Source: Fragilaria crotonensis (lineage: Eukaryota > Bacillariophyta > Fragilariophyceae > Fragilariales > Fragilariaceae). From it: 54,473 nt of DNA. The position numbers and the translations under genes were made by a program. Below are positions 21,757 through 33,347 of this stretch, piece by piece (within the stretch, counting starts at the first letter, position 1; each line of letters begins with the position of its first letter). A model generated the notes under the pieces. It did no database searches, was not told the origin of the DNA, and saw only the letters and a list, made by a program, of their open reading frames with translations. The stretch spans positions 1-54,473 of the forward strand of contig JAKSYS010000416.1 of NCBI GenBank assembly GCA_022925895.1. The letters are read 5' to 3'.

Positions 21757-23123
21757 TGTGCACGCAAATCAGCATTGCAGAGACAGCAAAAGCTGCATCT
21801 CGCTGTTCGAGTGACGACACAACGGACATGAGGCTGATCTTGACAGACTCAACAGCTTGCCTCCGATTTCCTCCTTGTGCCAAAACAAAAGGATCCCTAC
21901 CTGTACTCGACTGAATACACATATACTACTAGCTAGTAGTATTTGTTTCTGTTCCAAACGTGGACGATAGGTTTCGCCCGCTTACCTATTATGTATTCCG
22001 TTTCAGTTTCCTTCGTCTCCCCACAATCTGTCGTGAGGAGCAATGCCTTTATTAGTGTGTAGTCCCGTGGCCATAATGAATGTACTGAAGTGTGTATAAA
22101 AATAGACTGCAGCATACGATGCAAATTTTGCTCCGCTTTAAAATTTAACGGCAAAATGCGTCACCGTCACGCGTTTTTCTTAGTTCGCCCGTCGTTGCAT
22201 TCTTGTTGTTGTACAATGTACCAGAGTACATGGTACTCGTGCTACGTGGTACAGTACGGACAACTGGAGTATATAGAACTTGTACCACGTGTGACGCACC
22301 ACACGACCACAGGAATACTATGACATACGGAGTACTCCGTACAAGCCAATATCGAAGACTTCCAGTCGCATGTCGCCCAGTGCGAATGGAAGAAAACCCT
22401 TCCCCGTGAACCAGTGCTCTTGACGGACGTCCGGGAGCTATGACATACGAGGCGAACCTCGCCAACTTGGATCGTGTGTCGTAAAGAGATCGTCACAGAT
22501 CTCATGTCATGTAGACTCGGTTTTCACCCGAGCACGAGTAATTGCGTGTGCTGGAGTAGGAACAAGCGATTCTTTCAATCACATCTATGATAGGAGTTGG
22601 GACTCAGAATACACGCTTTAAGATACCGAGAATGCACGCATTAAGATACCGGGGTACTCCTACAATGTTAGACCTTAGAACATACCTTCATCCAACAACG
22701 ACTGGAGCAGGCCATGCCTTATTATAACTTATAACCAGACGTATCCAGTCATATCCAGTCGTATCATAGTTGAGCCTACACCTACTTGGACATGCACTAC
22801 ATGTACCATATTGCACATGTTCTTTTGGTAAACCAGGTAGTTGTGCAGCCATTCTCGTCTGTTTTTAAGTACATAGTAGTACTCCACACAACGAGACCGA
22901 CGTAACAGATGCAACATAATGTCGTTTTAACGCACAGGAAGAACCTGATTTTGTTACTGCTCGTACAATAGTGGAGAGAACTCCGATACTATGCTTGTTA
23001 CAGATCTAGATGAAATCCTAGCTCTAAACGCCCATCATTTGAATGGGTCTCAACCTAGCATAACAATGTCTGGTCGAATTCGCCGCCAAACCGCTTCCTC
23101 CCGACATACGAAATCAAAATTGA
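21757..23123. other. Intergenic region, no gene seen
   Basis: Only short frames without protein-like character are present. 22205-22345 is rich in GTAC words with several small palindromes. A short direct repeat (TTAAGATACCG) occurs near 22618-22650, and TATGACATACG occurs at about 22319 and 22440. Confidence 0.55.
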
Positions 23124-25707
23124 CTATTGGAGCGTTACCAGAGTCAGTACTAGCACCGCTGTGACAATCATGATGACTGTAGAAAGTGATGAGCTGCCAG
23201 ATGTTGGGGGAGTTATCGGTGCCGCGGAGCGAAGTGGTTCGATGGAGGGTAGACCTACGGGTGCGGCCGGGGGGCGTGTATAGCCCACCACGGTTGGACT
23301 CTCACTCATGGTTGGCAACGGAGCTTCCGATGGATAATCCGTTAATGGAGAAGATCGGCCAATCGGAGTTCCCACCTGAAGCGCTCTAACATTGCCGACG
23401 ATGTCGCCGTAGTAAAGGGTCGTGCCGTCGGGAGAGAGATCAAACTCAGCAGGGACACTCGGTACGCATCTGTCTCCGGTCGAAGCGTTGCAAACGAAAT
23501 ACCAATATTGCGTCCCATCCTCAACGTCTCGACATTCCACAACTCCAGTTTCGGAAATGGAATACAGTCGGCGGTTATCAGGCGATACCTTGGGCTCGCT
23601 GACAATTAAAGCGGACGCCGTTGCTTCCCAAACCAAGGCTCCTGTCATCGTGTTAAGCGCTGCAAGAGTTCTATTAACTCCACTAATGAATAGGAGTTCG
23701 TCAGATCGCCCGACGATCGGGGCGTTCTGGATGGCTATGTATGGTTTGCAAAGTGTCAGCTAAACGAATCAACTCACAAAAATTACCCCGATCAACTTAC
23801 GTTGTAAAGAGTCAGAGGCTTCCGAGTCGAAAGATGTGCTCCAGTCGGCACCTTTGTTAAACGTTGAGTTGACTACCCATCCCCTGACAACACTGTCACT
23901 AACACCGATGAACATTCCTTGCCCATCTTCGCTGAAAATTGGACGTGCCACAGCATTCCAACCAACCTCAACGATTTGTACAGTCTTCACATCATCAAAA
24001 GCAAGCGATGTGACGTTTGCTGGTAACTGAAACCCCCGAACGTATCCCGATGCCCCACGGCCCATGTCTGTTGAGGAAGTCCAAACTACAATATCGTTCG
24101 TATTCGAAAACAAGGAGTCAAATCGGGTAAGGTTTGGTTGGTATGAAACTCCCAATGGTCCATACGGATACAGGTTGCTTGCGTTAACATCTGCAATACT
24201 TTCTGAGAAGATAACCCTCCCATTGGCTTTCAAATCGAGCACGGAGAAATGACCAATCGCTTTGTGGGACGATGACGTGGTATTTGTATTATGCGTGACA
24301 AACATGAATCTGCCAGGAAAGGCACCTCTCGTCACCACCGGATTACCTTGAATGATCCCTGGCAGCGGTTCGGATATCCACAGCAGTTCATTGTAGGGAT
24401 GTGCAATCGCGACGATCCGGCTTGTTGGTTCAACCACGATAGATGTTGTCAAATTTTCGGTTCGAGGTGGCATATCAATGATGGCGTACAGTGCAGTCGT
24501 CTCGGCAGTCTCCAGTGTGGCGAACACGACCCCTGAATGACATTCCAGTGGGAAATAATCAGGTTCCGCGCGAGGAGGGGTAAAAAGTGAATCGAAACGA
24601 GCCATCAATGGCACTGTGCACATCCAAACGTCCTCGGTTGCGAGTTATGTATATCAGTACACCGTCTGGACTGACTGCGACAGCATTTCCCTTGTCCAAC
24701 TCGTTCGTTGTAAGGAAGTTGTTAAGCGAAACGACCCATAATTCTTCAGGACTGTCGACATAATCAATGTTAAGGTCGAATATCGGCGACGATGTTGATG
24801 GCAGTTCAGAAGGAACTTGTGTTTGATCATTGATTGGCGAAGATGTCGGATTCGATGTTGGGGCTGGCGTTCGTTCTGGCTGCCCACTAGGTCCAGCTGT
24901 TACAATGCCACCAGGACTAAGTCCTGGCTGTCTCTCCGTAGGCCCATCTGTTGTGAATACAACTGGGCTAGAGACCGATTGCCATGTGGGTGAGAATGTT
25001 TTACTAGCGACAGGTCTAGTAAACAGGTCACTTGTTGGTGAGTCTGTTGGTCCGGCAACTGGACTTGGAACCGGATCCGACACCGGCTCTCTAGTCGGTA
25101 AGTCTGTTGGCCACGGAGTGGGTTCACTAGTTGGATTGTCGGTTTCCGCCTCCCTTGAGGTCGGTTCTAGTGTCTCTTCCTCGAACGGTGTCGGGTCTGG
25201 TGTATCGTCCACGAACGGTGTCGGTTCTGACGTATCTTCTGCAAAAGGCGTCGGCTCTGGCGTATCTTCTGCAAACGGCGTCGGCTCTGGCGTATCTTCC
25301 AAAAACGGCGTTGGTTCTGGTGTATCCTCCTCTAATGGTGTCGGTTCTGGTGTTTCTTCTTCGAACGGCGTTGGTTCTGGTGTATCCTGCTCAAATGGTG
25401 TCGGTTCTGGTGTTTCTTCTTCGAACGGCGTTGGATCTGGCGTATCTTCCTCCTGTGGTGTAGGCTCCGGAGTATCTTCCTCCTGTTGCGTGGGCTCCGG
25501 AGTCTCCGGCACCTCGGGAGCATTCGGAGCAAAGAGAGGAGCTGCAACTGGATCATTTGGAGAAGTCGGCGAACTATCATCATCGGTTGGTGCAACAGGG
25601 GTTTGATTCAGGTTATCATCATTTGATTGTGCATGCGTTTTCGAAATGAGGAACAAATACAGAATCCATAACAGGAAAATACCTCGAACTCTTCTCTTAT
25701 CCACCAT
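23124..25707 (-). CDS. Secreted beta-propeller (PQQ-like) protein with Pro/Thr repeats and C-terminal anchor
   Basis: The start at 25707 is chosen for its signal peptide (VRGIFLLWILYLFLISKTHAQ) and better ATG context; an in-frame ATG lies at 25731. Residues about 60-190 are repeats of EDTPEPTPF, then a Pro/Thr/Ser-rich linker. Beta-propeller repeats follow: LWVVSLNNFL, AVAVSPDGVLIYITRNRG, RLDVHSAIDGSF, then LISGVNRTLAALNTMTGALVW, VSPDNRRLYSISETG, SPDGTTLYYGDIVG. The C-terminus is a hydrophobic tail (STVIMIVTAVLVLTLVTLQ) after TSGSSS, like a GPI signal. A 66-base intron (23800-23735, GTAAGT...ACATAG) joins 24623-23801 to 23734-23124 in phase 1. Between 24623 and 24559 the frame shifts once, probably an indel in the TTTTT run. 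It is related to the protein at 31668-33347. Likely on the cell surface or wall. Confidence 0.78.
25170..25500. repeat. 27-bp coding repeats (EDTPEPTPF)
   Basis: Eleven or so imperfect copies of a 27-bp unit (GGTGTCGGTTCTGGTGTATC on the + strand) encode the Pro/Thr-rich stretch of the beta-propeller gene. The period is a multiple of three, so copy number can change without breaking the frame. The long open frame on the + strand here is only a by-product. Confidence 0.85.
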
Positions 25708-25731
25708 GTCTCTACTACAGCAAGCCTTCAT

Positions 25732-28040
25732 AAAAAGTAGTCGACCAATTGGTTAAACAAGGCATCAAACACCCAGCTTCTGTTACATCCTCGCAGTCCC
25801 AGGTTCTCGGAGGTGGGAATCATGTGTCATGTGTCATGACTCACTCACTCCTTGATACTTGATACTCTACTCTCTACTGGGACAGTCGCTTGGAGTCTCA
25901 AGTAACCCGCACACCCCGGGACTCGAGAGCTCGGGAGGCGATGGATCGAAAGGCGAGTTCACATCTGCTCAATCCCGACTTCGGACTTCCATCATGTATG
26001 ATACGTATGATATGCATATGTATGTACTACAATACTACAATGTACTGCCAAGAAAGCAATCCCATTGCTAACTATCTTACGTACGGTAGCGCAAGAGTCG
26101 AAGAAAGTCTCTATTGTATGTGCTATATATGTTTACAGAATTGTCACAGATACGACGTTCGTTGTGCCAAAGGGACGAAATTGCATCTGAAGAGAAATGT
26201 GATACAACAGTGTTACGTATCACCGATGTGTTTCACATATATTTGAGTCTTCAATACTGATAGTAGGGCTGTTGACGTCCGCCTGCTTCGTGAATGAATG
26301 TGTGGAAGTCATGGATTGTATTGGCGGCTATTTTCGTTCGATGGGAAACTATCGGTGGAGGGCGGGGACCAGAAAACTACGTCCATGAGTACATCGTACG
26401 GCACCCACCGATGCCGGCTTTCAAACTTTCAAACGTGATAAAAAAATCTGTACACGACCGTTTGCATGTTGCAGATATTTCATAGTTTGAACATGTGCCA
26501 TGCCGACGGTTATAATTCTCCCGGTCTTGTAGCCGCGTTCTTTAACGAAGAATGCCGACGGCGCACCGATTTGAAGTCTTGTTTTTTCCACGCGGGTTCG
26601 GTATTCACACATGATATCATCTTTTAAGTTAATGTGTTTTGATAGTTAAAGTTCGTGCTACACATATATCATGTGAATCATGACTAGCGATGCTTGACTG
26701 GTCACTTTACAGCATCGCTTGTCCCAGGGCCGTGCCAAGCAAATGTCCTTGTACCCTGGCATCGTGAACAGTGAACAGTGCTCTCTCTATTCTCTATCAA
26801 ATCTGCCATCTCATAGCAACAGTACTGGTACAAGTACTTGTAGAATGGACTTGTACTTGTACTCCGGTACCAGGTACTCGACTCTGGGCGATAGAAAGTC
26901 TACTGTAGGAAATTGCTTGTTCCAGTATCTGCTTCTACGGTACCAATAGCAAATGGAAACAGGACGTGCCTGATCAGCATTTGCGATGGATTCATTAGCT
27001 TAACAGGTAATAGGAACCAAACCAGGCACTGCAGGTCTTAGCTGACAGTTCAAAGAAGCTCTGGCGCTGCTTCAGGCATGGTTCCTTTGGCCGAACATAC
27101 TAGTAAGGAGTTAACAGTCAACGCATAATAGCATGGCTGTCGTCGGGACTAACCATAGATCATAATGTACTGGGGAAATCCAGAACCATCTTCCAAGCAC
27201 TATAGATATTGTCGACTGTCATGCTTGGAAGCATTCGAATCTGCTCGACGAAAGTGACCCACAACCCACAAACACTACATGATGCATGATGCCCTTAATG
27301 AGGTCCGTCGACCGCAGCTCAGAGTTCATTTCCACAGTAACGAGTACTCCGGAGCTCCGGAGTACCGGTACATTTACCTGGTACCGGTGGCTTGGAATGT
27401 GAATCGTGTTGTTCATTCGTACGAGGGCCTACTTCCGGAATACGATTACAAGTTACCGGTATTATATAGTACTTGTACCAGGTCACCTATAAATGTAACC
27501 TGTATGCGTACCATGTACTACTCGTACTACCGGTAGTACCGTCAATGGAAACAAAACGCTTAGACTGCATACCTGGTACTGTAGTACTGGAGCTCCGAGT
27601 ACCGTTCTACGACGTATTCCAACGTACCAGTAGTACGAGTACCAGGTATGATACCTGATACCGGATCTAAAGTACCGTTGAACTCCAGTACAACTTCTGG
27701 GTTTAGTATGCAGTACCAGGTACAGCTATATGCATACCAATCTCATCATAGTCAAATTGAAATCCCGGATTCGGATATGATTTCCGACTGAATCGTTTGT
27801 TGGGGTCGTGCGCAAGCCAAAAAGTCAGTGAATCCCTTGAAGGCACCCGCAAAAAATTATATAGGCAGTTTAAGTGACCCAATCTTGATAAGCAATGGCG
27901 CAATCGACTCCGCGAGAACTCTGTCGCACTGACAAAAAATTGACTCAAGAGCCAAATCCCAGTCTAACTCACAAATTTGCTCTTCGCATTCAAACAAGTG
28001 GGTCTTACTCAAACACCCCGCAACAGCAAATCCTATTAAG
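25732..28040. other. Intergenic region with GTAC clusters, no gene seen
   Basis: No protein-like frame was found in 2.3 kb. Dense GTAC words occur at 26815-26945 and especially at 27340-27725, with palindromes such as CCGGAGCTCCGG and ACCGGTAC...GGTACCGGT. The last 130 bases before 28041 are probably the promoter and leader of the next gene. Confidence 0.55.
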
Positions 28041-31000
28041 ATGAAGTTTGCAATGTTCAGAGCTGTACTCGCTGCCGCTCTCGTTGCGGTTGCTAGCTCA
28101 GCGACACCATGCGCTGTATGTGGAGATGGAATGGAAGTCGGCGCACCTGATGCGATTCAAACCTTTGATAACCAACCACCAGTTGCTTGTGGTACGTTGG
28201 AGTTAGGCGGAGCAAACGGAAATATTCCTGAAGATCAGTGTGGTTTCCTCCCTGATCTTATTAGCGACGTTTGCAAGTGCCAACCTATCGCTGTTGATGC
28301 CTCCATTGCACCAGCGGGTTCCCCTGTAGACAGCGCCGAAACTCCTGCGGATGATAGCTCATGCACATGCTACGGATTCATTGCGAGAAGGAATCTCTTC
28401 GAGGAGCACGTTGTCCGCCGTAACTTGAGGGAAGTCAAGGCTGAGAAGAAAGTTCAAGCCCCTCGTGTCTTGACCAACAAGAATAGCTCATCTGGAGCTG
28501 ACGAATCAAACCCTAACTGCACATGTGTGGAAGTATGCGACGACGACTACATTGGCGATGACACAATTCCTCCTGGTGATGACACTCCTCCTCCTGGTGA
28601 TGACACTCTTCCTCCTGGTGACGACATTCCCTCCGGAAAGGGAAAAGGAAAGGGAGGCAAGGGAGGCAAGGGTACCGACGACACTCCTCCTCCTGGTGAC
28701 GACATTCCCTCCGGAAAAGGAAAAGGAAAGGGAGGCAAGGGAGGCAAGGGTACCGACGACACTCCTCCTCCTGGTGACGACACTCCTCCTGGTGACGACA
28801 TTCCCTCCGGAAAGGAAAAGGAAAGGGAGGCAAGGGAGGCAGGAGGCAAGGGAGGCAAGGTACCGACGACACTCCTCCTCCTGGTGACGACACTCCTCCT
28901 GGTGACGACATTCCCTCCGGAAAAGGAAAAGGAAAGGGAGGCAAGGGTACCGACGACACTCCTCCTCCTGGTGACGACACTCCTCCTGGTGACGACATTC
29001 CCTCCGGAAAAGGAAAAGGAAAGGGAGGCAAGGGAGGCAAGGGAGGCAAGGGTACCGACGACGCTCTTCCTCCTGGTGACGACGTTCCCTCTGGAAAAGG
29101 AAAAGGAAAGGGAGGCAAGAAGGGTACCGATGACACTCTTCCTCCTGGTGATGACACACCCGCCGGAAGTGATGACTGTTACTGTTCATGCTATGAAGGT
29201 GTATGTAAGTATCAGCCCAGTGTACCCCCCTCGCAATTTCGTTTTGCAGCCATTTCTCAACGTTGTCAACACTTTTTTTCTTACAGGCGACTGCGGTGAT
29301 TGCAATATTCCGTGCGTGCCAACCGATGACGTGCCTGCAAGTGGTGGCAAGAAGGAGGAAGGGCAGCGGCGCAGACGACTCCACGGGCGATGATGCAGGA
29401 GGAAAGGGAAGTAAGGAGGCGGCGGCGGTGAAGGAAAGGGCGGTAAGGGAGGAAAGGAAGCAGTGGCGGCAATGAAGGAAAGGGCGGTAAGGAGGAAAGG
29501 GAGGAAAGGGAAGCAGTGGCGGCAGCGAAAAGGGAGGAAAGAAAGGAGCAGCGGCGGCAGCGAAGGAAAGAAAGGAGGAAAGAAGGGAGGAAAGAAGGAG
29601 GCAGCGGCGGCAGTGAAGGAAAGGGCGGTAAGGGAGGAAAGGGCGGTAAGGGAGGAAGGGAAGCAGCGGCGGCGGCGAAGGAAAGGAGGAAAGGGCGGTA
29701 GGGAGGAAGGGAAGCAGCGGCGGCGGCGAGGAAAGGGAGGAAAGGGCGGTAAGGGAGGAAAGGGAAGCAGCGGCGGCGGCGAAGGAAAGGGCGGTAAGGG
29801 AGGAAAGGGTAGCAGCGGCGGCAATACGGGGAAGGGTAGCAGTGGCGGCGGTTCTTCATACCGTCGGCTCTCGGGGGGAAAGAAAGGCAAATCAGGAAGC
29901 GGCAAATACTGCTACAAAGTTTGCACATGCCCACCCACCACTGAAACCACCGAGTCCCCAGTTGTCCCACCCACCAAGGCGCCTGTTGTCCCACCCACCA
30001 AGGCTCCGGTTCCGGCACCCACCAAGACGCCTGTTGTCCCACCCACCACGGAAACCACCGAGTCCCCAGTTGTCCCAATCACCAAGTCCCCGGTTGTCCC
30101 ACCCACCAAGGCTCCGGTTCCGGCACCCACCAAGACGCCTGTTGTCCCACCCACCACGGAAACCACCGAGTCGCCAGTTGTGCCACCCACCGAATCGCCA
30201 GTTCCGCCACCCACCGAATCGCCAGTTCCGCCACCCACCGAATCGCCAGTTCCGCCACCAACGAAGGCGCCTGTTGTCCCACCCACCACGGAAACCACCG
30301 AGTCCCCAGTTGTGCCACCCACTGAATCGCCAGTTCCGCCACCCACCGAATCGCCAGTTCCGCCACCAACGAAGGCGCCGGTTGTGCCACCCACCACGGA
30401 AACCACGGAGTCGCCAGTGGTGCCACCCACCGAGTCGCCAGTTCTACCACCCACCGAATCGCCGGTTCCGCCACCCACCGAATCGCCGGTTCCGCCACCA
30501 ACCAAGGCGCCAGTTGTTCCACCTACGACGGAAACCACGGAGTCGCCAGTTGTGCCGCCCACTGAGTCGCCAGTTCCGCCACCAACTGAGGCGCCAGTTC
30601 CGCCACCAACCAAGGCGCCAGTTCCGCCACCAACTGAGGCTCCGGTTGGTGAACCGACCCCTATCGGCACTCCCGTCGCAGAAACCACGCCTGGACCTAC
30701 TCCGCTCCTAGATTGCATCGAGACATGTGTATGCAAAGATACCGGAAAGGTCACTGTTAGTTTCATTAACCCAGATCCGAATGATGATGATTGGGTCGGC
30801 ATTGTAAGTTCAGTTCTGTCCTTGTGCTGGAGTTTGTCCATGAAACAGTTTTCTCACATATTTTCAAAACCTCACCTACAGTACGAATGCAAGAAGAGCG
30901 ATGAAGCCACTTACAATTATCACCCAGTTGCCTGGTTGTGGACATGCTGACGATGTCTGCCCCCAGGAGAAGCTCCAACGAGTGGCACACTGGTCTTCCA

Positions 31001-31169
31001 GAATCTATGCCGGAATACAATGAATACGGCCCCTAACAACCAGTGGCCTTTGACTCCAGGTAAATGTTATATTGCACTCCTCAACCGAAACGTTGGAAGA
31101 AGTCCACCTCCCTACGACTTGGTTTGCGAGGACTTGAGTTCATCGCGTAAACATCAACTTATTTTGTAA
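28041..31169 (+). CDS. Secreted Lys/Gly-rich and Pro/Thr-rich protein, silaffin-like or cell-wall candidate
   Basis: Signal peptide MKFAMFRAVLAAALVAVASS is followed by Cys pairs and RXL-type sites (ARRNLFEEHVVRRNLRE). Then come PPGDD repeats alternating with KGKGKGGKGGKG (28555-29155), Cys-rich CYCSCYEGVC, a second Lys/Gly/Ser repeat block (29400-29860; KGGKGSSGGGEG), SYRRLSGGKKGKSGSGK, CYKVCTCPP, and repeats of ESPVPPPT or TKAPVVPPTTET (29930-30650). The end is a Cys-containing module (ETCVCKDTGKVTVSF...DWVGIYECKKS). Introns are clear at 29205-29286 and 30804-30881 (both GTAAGT...CAG). Indels at about 28808, 28831 and 28855 and in 29350-29700 break the frame. An in-frame TGA at 30948 precedes a sensible continuation to the TAA at 31167. 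KxxK motifs, RXL sites and a signal peptide are features of diatom silaffins, but membership is an inference. Confidence 0.7.
28555..29155. repeat. Coding repeat array: Pro-Gly-Asp-Asp plus Lys/Gly units
   Basis: Imperfect tandem units of about 60-90 bp contain CCTCCTGGTGACGAC, CCCTCCGGAAA and AAAGGGAGGCAAGGG. Units around 28800-28862 have lost about four bases in total compared with their neighbours, which shifts the frame. Confidence 0.85.
29930..30650. repeat. Coding repeat array: Pro/Thr/Val units
   Basis: Tandem 24-bp and 48-bp units encode ESPVPPPT, TKAPVVPP and TTETTESPVVPP. The units stay in frame across about 700 bases, in contrast to the frame breaks in the G/A-rich array just upstream. 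Confidence 0.85.
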
Positions 31170-31667
31170 CGTACTATTTAGCTGCTGCATTTCCAACATT
31201 ATCTTCCATCGTATCTCAAATTGAAGTGCTCGAATCGTCCACGTACGGTACATCTACAGTTGATGAAGAATTTGCTTACGCAGTGATTTAGTGAGGCTTA
31301 ACGTATGAATCTAAAGTTGACGAATGAGGTATGTTGGCATGTTACTTTTTGTTAAAAGTTAGAAGCTTCATCTGTGAGTACTCCCAGTTTCCAGAAAGTA
31401 TTCGATTTTCTTCCCATACACCGTACAAAAGTTCTTCAAACGGTGCTCGCCGTTTCCAAGTCGGTCAACAGCGGTAATACAATGGCCGCAGTGAACATAC
31501 CCACAGCCCCAACGAAGCACCCTCCCCACAACTTTCATATCGTCTAGAGCAAGTATACCAATCCCGCAACCCACAATGTAGTCATGCCAACGATTGGATG
31601 AGACACTGCAGACGATGTCGGGCTGCGAGAGGTCGATGCCGCAGTTGGAAGTCTAGTAGCCACATTG
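31170..31667. other. Intergenic / possible 3' exon
   Basis: An open stretch after TTTAG at 31181 (PAAFPTLSSIVSQIE..., ending at the TAG at 31289) could be a last exon of the upstream gene, but the intron it would require is only 35 bases (31147-31181), which is too short to trust. The remainder shows nothing further. Confidence 0.35.
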
Positions 31668-33347
31668 CTAGTGGGAGAAAAAGTAGGCTGTTCGGTGGTC
31701 GGCTTGGAAGCAAGGTAGGGACGGAACGGGAGTGGTGGAAGTCGATGAGCTGGAAGGCGTGAGGGTTGTCGTCAAGGTCGGAGGCGCCGATGAAGGAAGC
31801 GAAGTACTCGAATCGGGGTTTCGAGTTGGTGTAACGGAAGGCTCAGCTTCAGCGCCGGATGGCGACGAGGAAGGAGCCGGGGACGGAGCATCAGCAACTT
31901 GCCATGCCTGGAGTTTACCACCCTGGTTGTTGAAGTACAAGAACTTGCCGCTTTTACTCTGGGCAAAGTTTGACGTAGTTGCAACGCCACCAAGAAGCGC
32001 GCTCCAGCGCTCCTTTCCTGTCAAGACATCGATGGAATGGACTCTGCCATTCTGCTCGACGAAGTACACAGTTGCGTCGTCAGGCGAGATACGAGCTTCA
32101 GCGTAGATTGGAAATGTCGTGTTGAGTCTCCACATTTCATCCAACTTGGAGTCAAAGGCCGCGAAAACACTCGACGCTGCGCCTCCAAATGCCATGGGTT
32201 CTGTCGCACTACTGCTCAGCTCCAATGCTGCAAAACTTGCCTGACCTTTTGGGTCACCACGTGGGAATGTCGCCGTGTTGGTAGCAGCTTTATCAAACCG
32301 GTGTTGAGTATCTCCAAGGCCACCATTCCAGACACGAAACTCGCTTCGTGAGACACCCCACATCATGCTGTAACCCATATTGAAGAGTCTGGGTGCCGTA
32401 ATGGTTTGCCAAGTGACAACACTTAATGTTGTTATGGCGAGATTGGTAGCTTCCCCTGTGAATCCAATTGGAAACTGGAAGGCCATGGTCAATCCAGACC
32501 CCACAGTTGTTTCAGTGGAACGTGGTCGGTACGCCCACATGACAATATCATTCGAGTTTCCCGAACCACCAGGGTAGTATCCCTCCTGCGGGTCGTAGTA
32601 AATTCCTGGTGGTGCATATGGCTGGTTTGGGTCGAGTTGCGAGTACAAGGGAAGACCATTCTTGGACGCAGACAAAATGGAGAAGTGGCCGGCAATCAAG
32701 AGATTGTGGGTGAGAAACACATACTCTCCATCCCCCGAAATCACAGGAGTTCCCGAGCAAGCGCCCTCCAAGGCTTGGGAAGTCCAGATAACAACGCCAG
32801 TGTCGGGGCTCAAGGCATACACAACGCTGTCGATTGAGAGGTATGATGCTTAGTGAGAAACGCTTGTCAACGGCCAAGATTCGCATTCCATCAACAAGCT
32901 TACCAATAGGATGGGTCGGCAAAGTCGTTCCCTTCACTGTTAGAGCGTGATGATTTTAAACGGCGAACAAAACAAGGTGAGGCAAAAGTTAGGGAACAAT
33001 AAACATACAAAACAAGTTACACGTACGAGACTGCATGGACGACGTAGTTTCCAATGGTTGGATTCGACCCGAAAACAACCCCACTTGTGCTGCGTGTGTT
33101 AGACATAGTTGTTGCCTTGGGAAGATGCTTCCAAAGAGTCTTGCCTCCTTGGTCACCACTGGGGTGATGCCAATGGTTGAGCCATCCGATCCGGAGCAAA
33201 TCAAGACAGCGTCTTGGCCGTAAATCTTGCACTCGTTCCCGTAGTTAGCAGACGGAACGGTGGCGCTCAAAGAGGCTTAGGCTCACTCCGAGGAATGATT
33301 TGGGCAGTCACCGATAGAGTGGCGGAAAGGAGGGCGAGGAGCTTCAT
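31668..33347 (-). CDS. Secreted beta-propeller (PQQ-like) protein, paralogue of 23124-25707 gene
   Basis: The start at 33347 gives a signal peptide (MKLLALLSATLSVTAQIIP). A one-base shift near 33270 leads to TVPSANYGNECKIYGQDAVL, and another near 33155 to GGKTLWKHLPKATTMSNTRS and SGVVFGSNPTIGNYVVHAVS. A probable intron starts GTACGT near 33028 and ends in CTAACAG near 32940; exact edges are unsure. LPTHPIGKLVDGMRILAVDK follows. The main open part (32822-31668) has propeller repeats: VYALSPDTGVVIW, ISGDGEYVFLTHNL, ISPDDATVYFVEQNGRVHSIDVLTGKERW and SGKFLYFNNQGGKLQAW. A Ser/Thr/Pro-rich tail follows. The paralogue at 23124-25707 has the longer Pro/Thr region at its N-terminus instead. Binding role unknown; likely extracellular. 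Confidence 0.72.

Noticed and set aside
24830-25606. 258-codon + strand frame rich in VGSGVSS
   Set aside because: It is the antisense shadow of the EDTPEPTPF repeats of the minus-strand propeller gene.
28506-29384. Long minus-strand frames opposite the Lys/Gly repeats
   Set aside because: Repeat periodicity keeps several frames open. Only the + strand has a signal peptide and splice sites that fit.
29912-30841. 309-codon minus-strand frame of GGGTGDSV repeats
   Set aside because: It is the antisense shadow of the PPPTESPV array.
30948-30950. TGA as selenocysteine codon
   Set aside because: A single base change from Gly explains it better; no insertion element could be recognised by eye.
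31147-31181. 35-base GT-AG intron extending the wall-like protein to 31291
   Set aside because: It is shorter than the other introns in this window (63 bases or more), so the extension is not supported.
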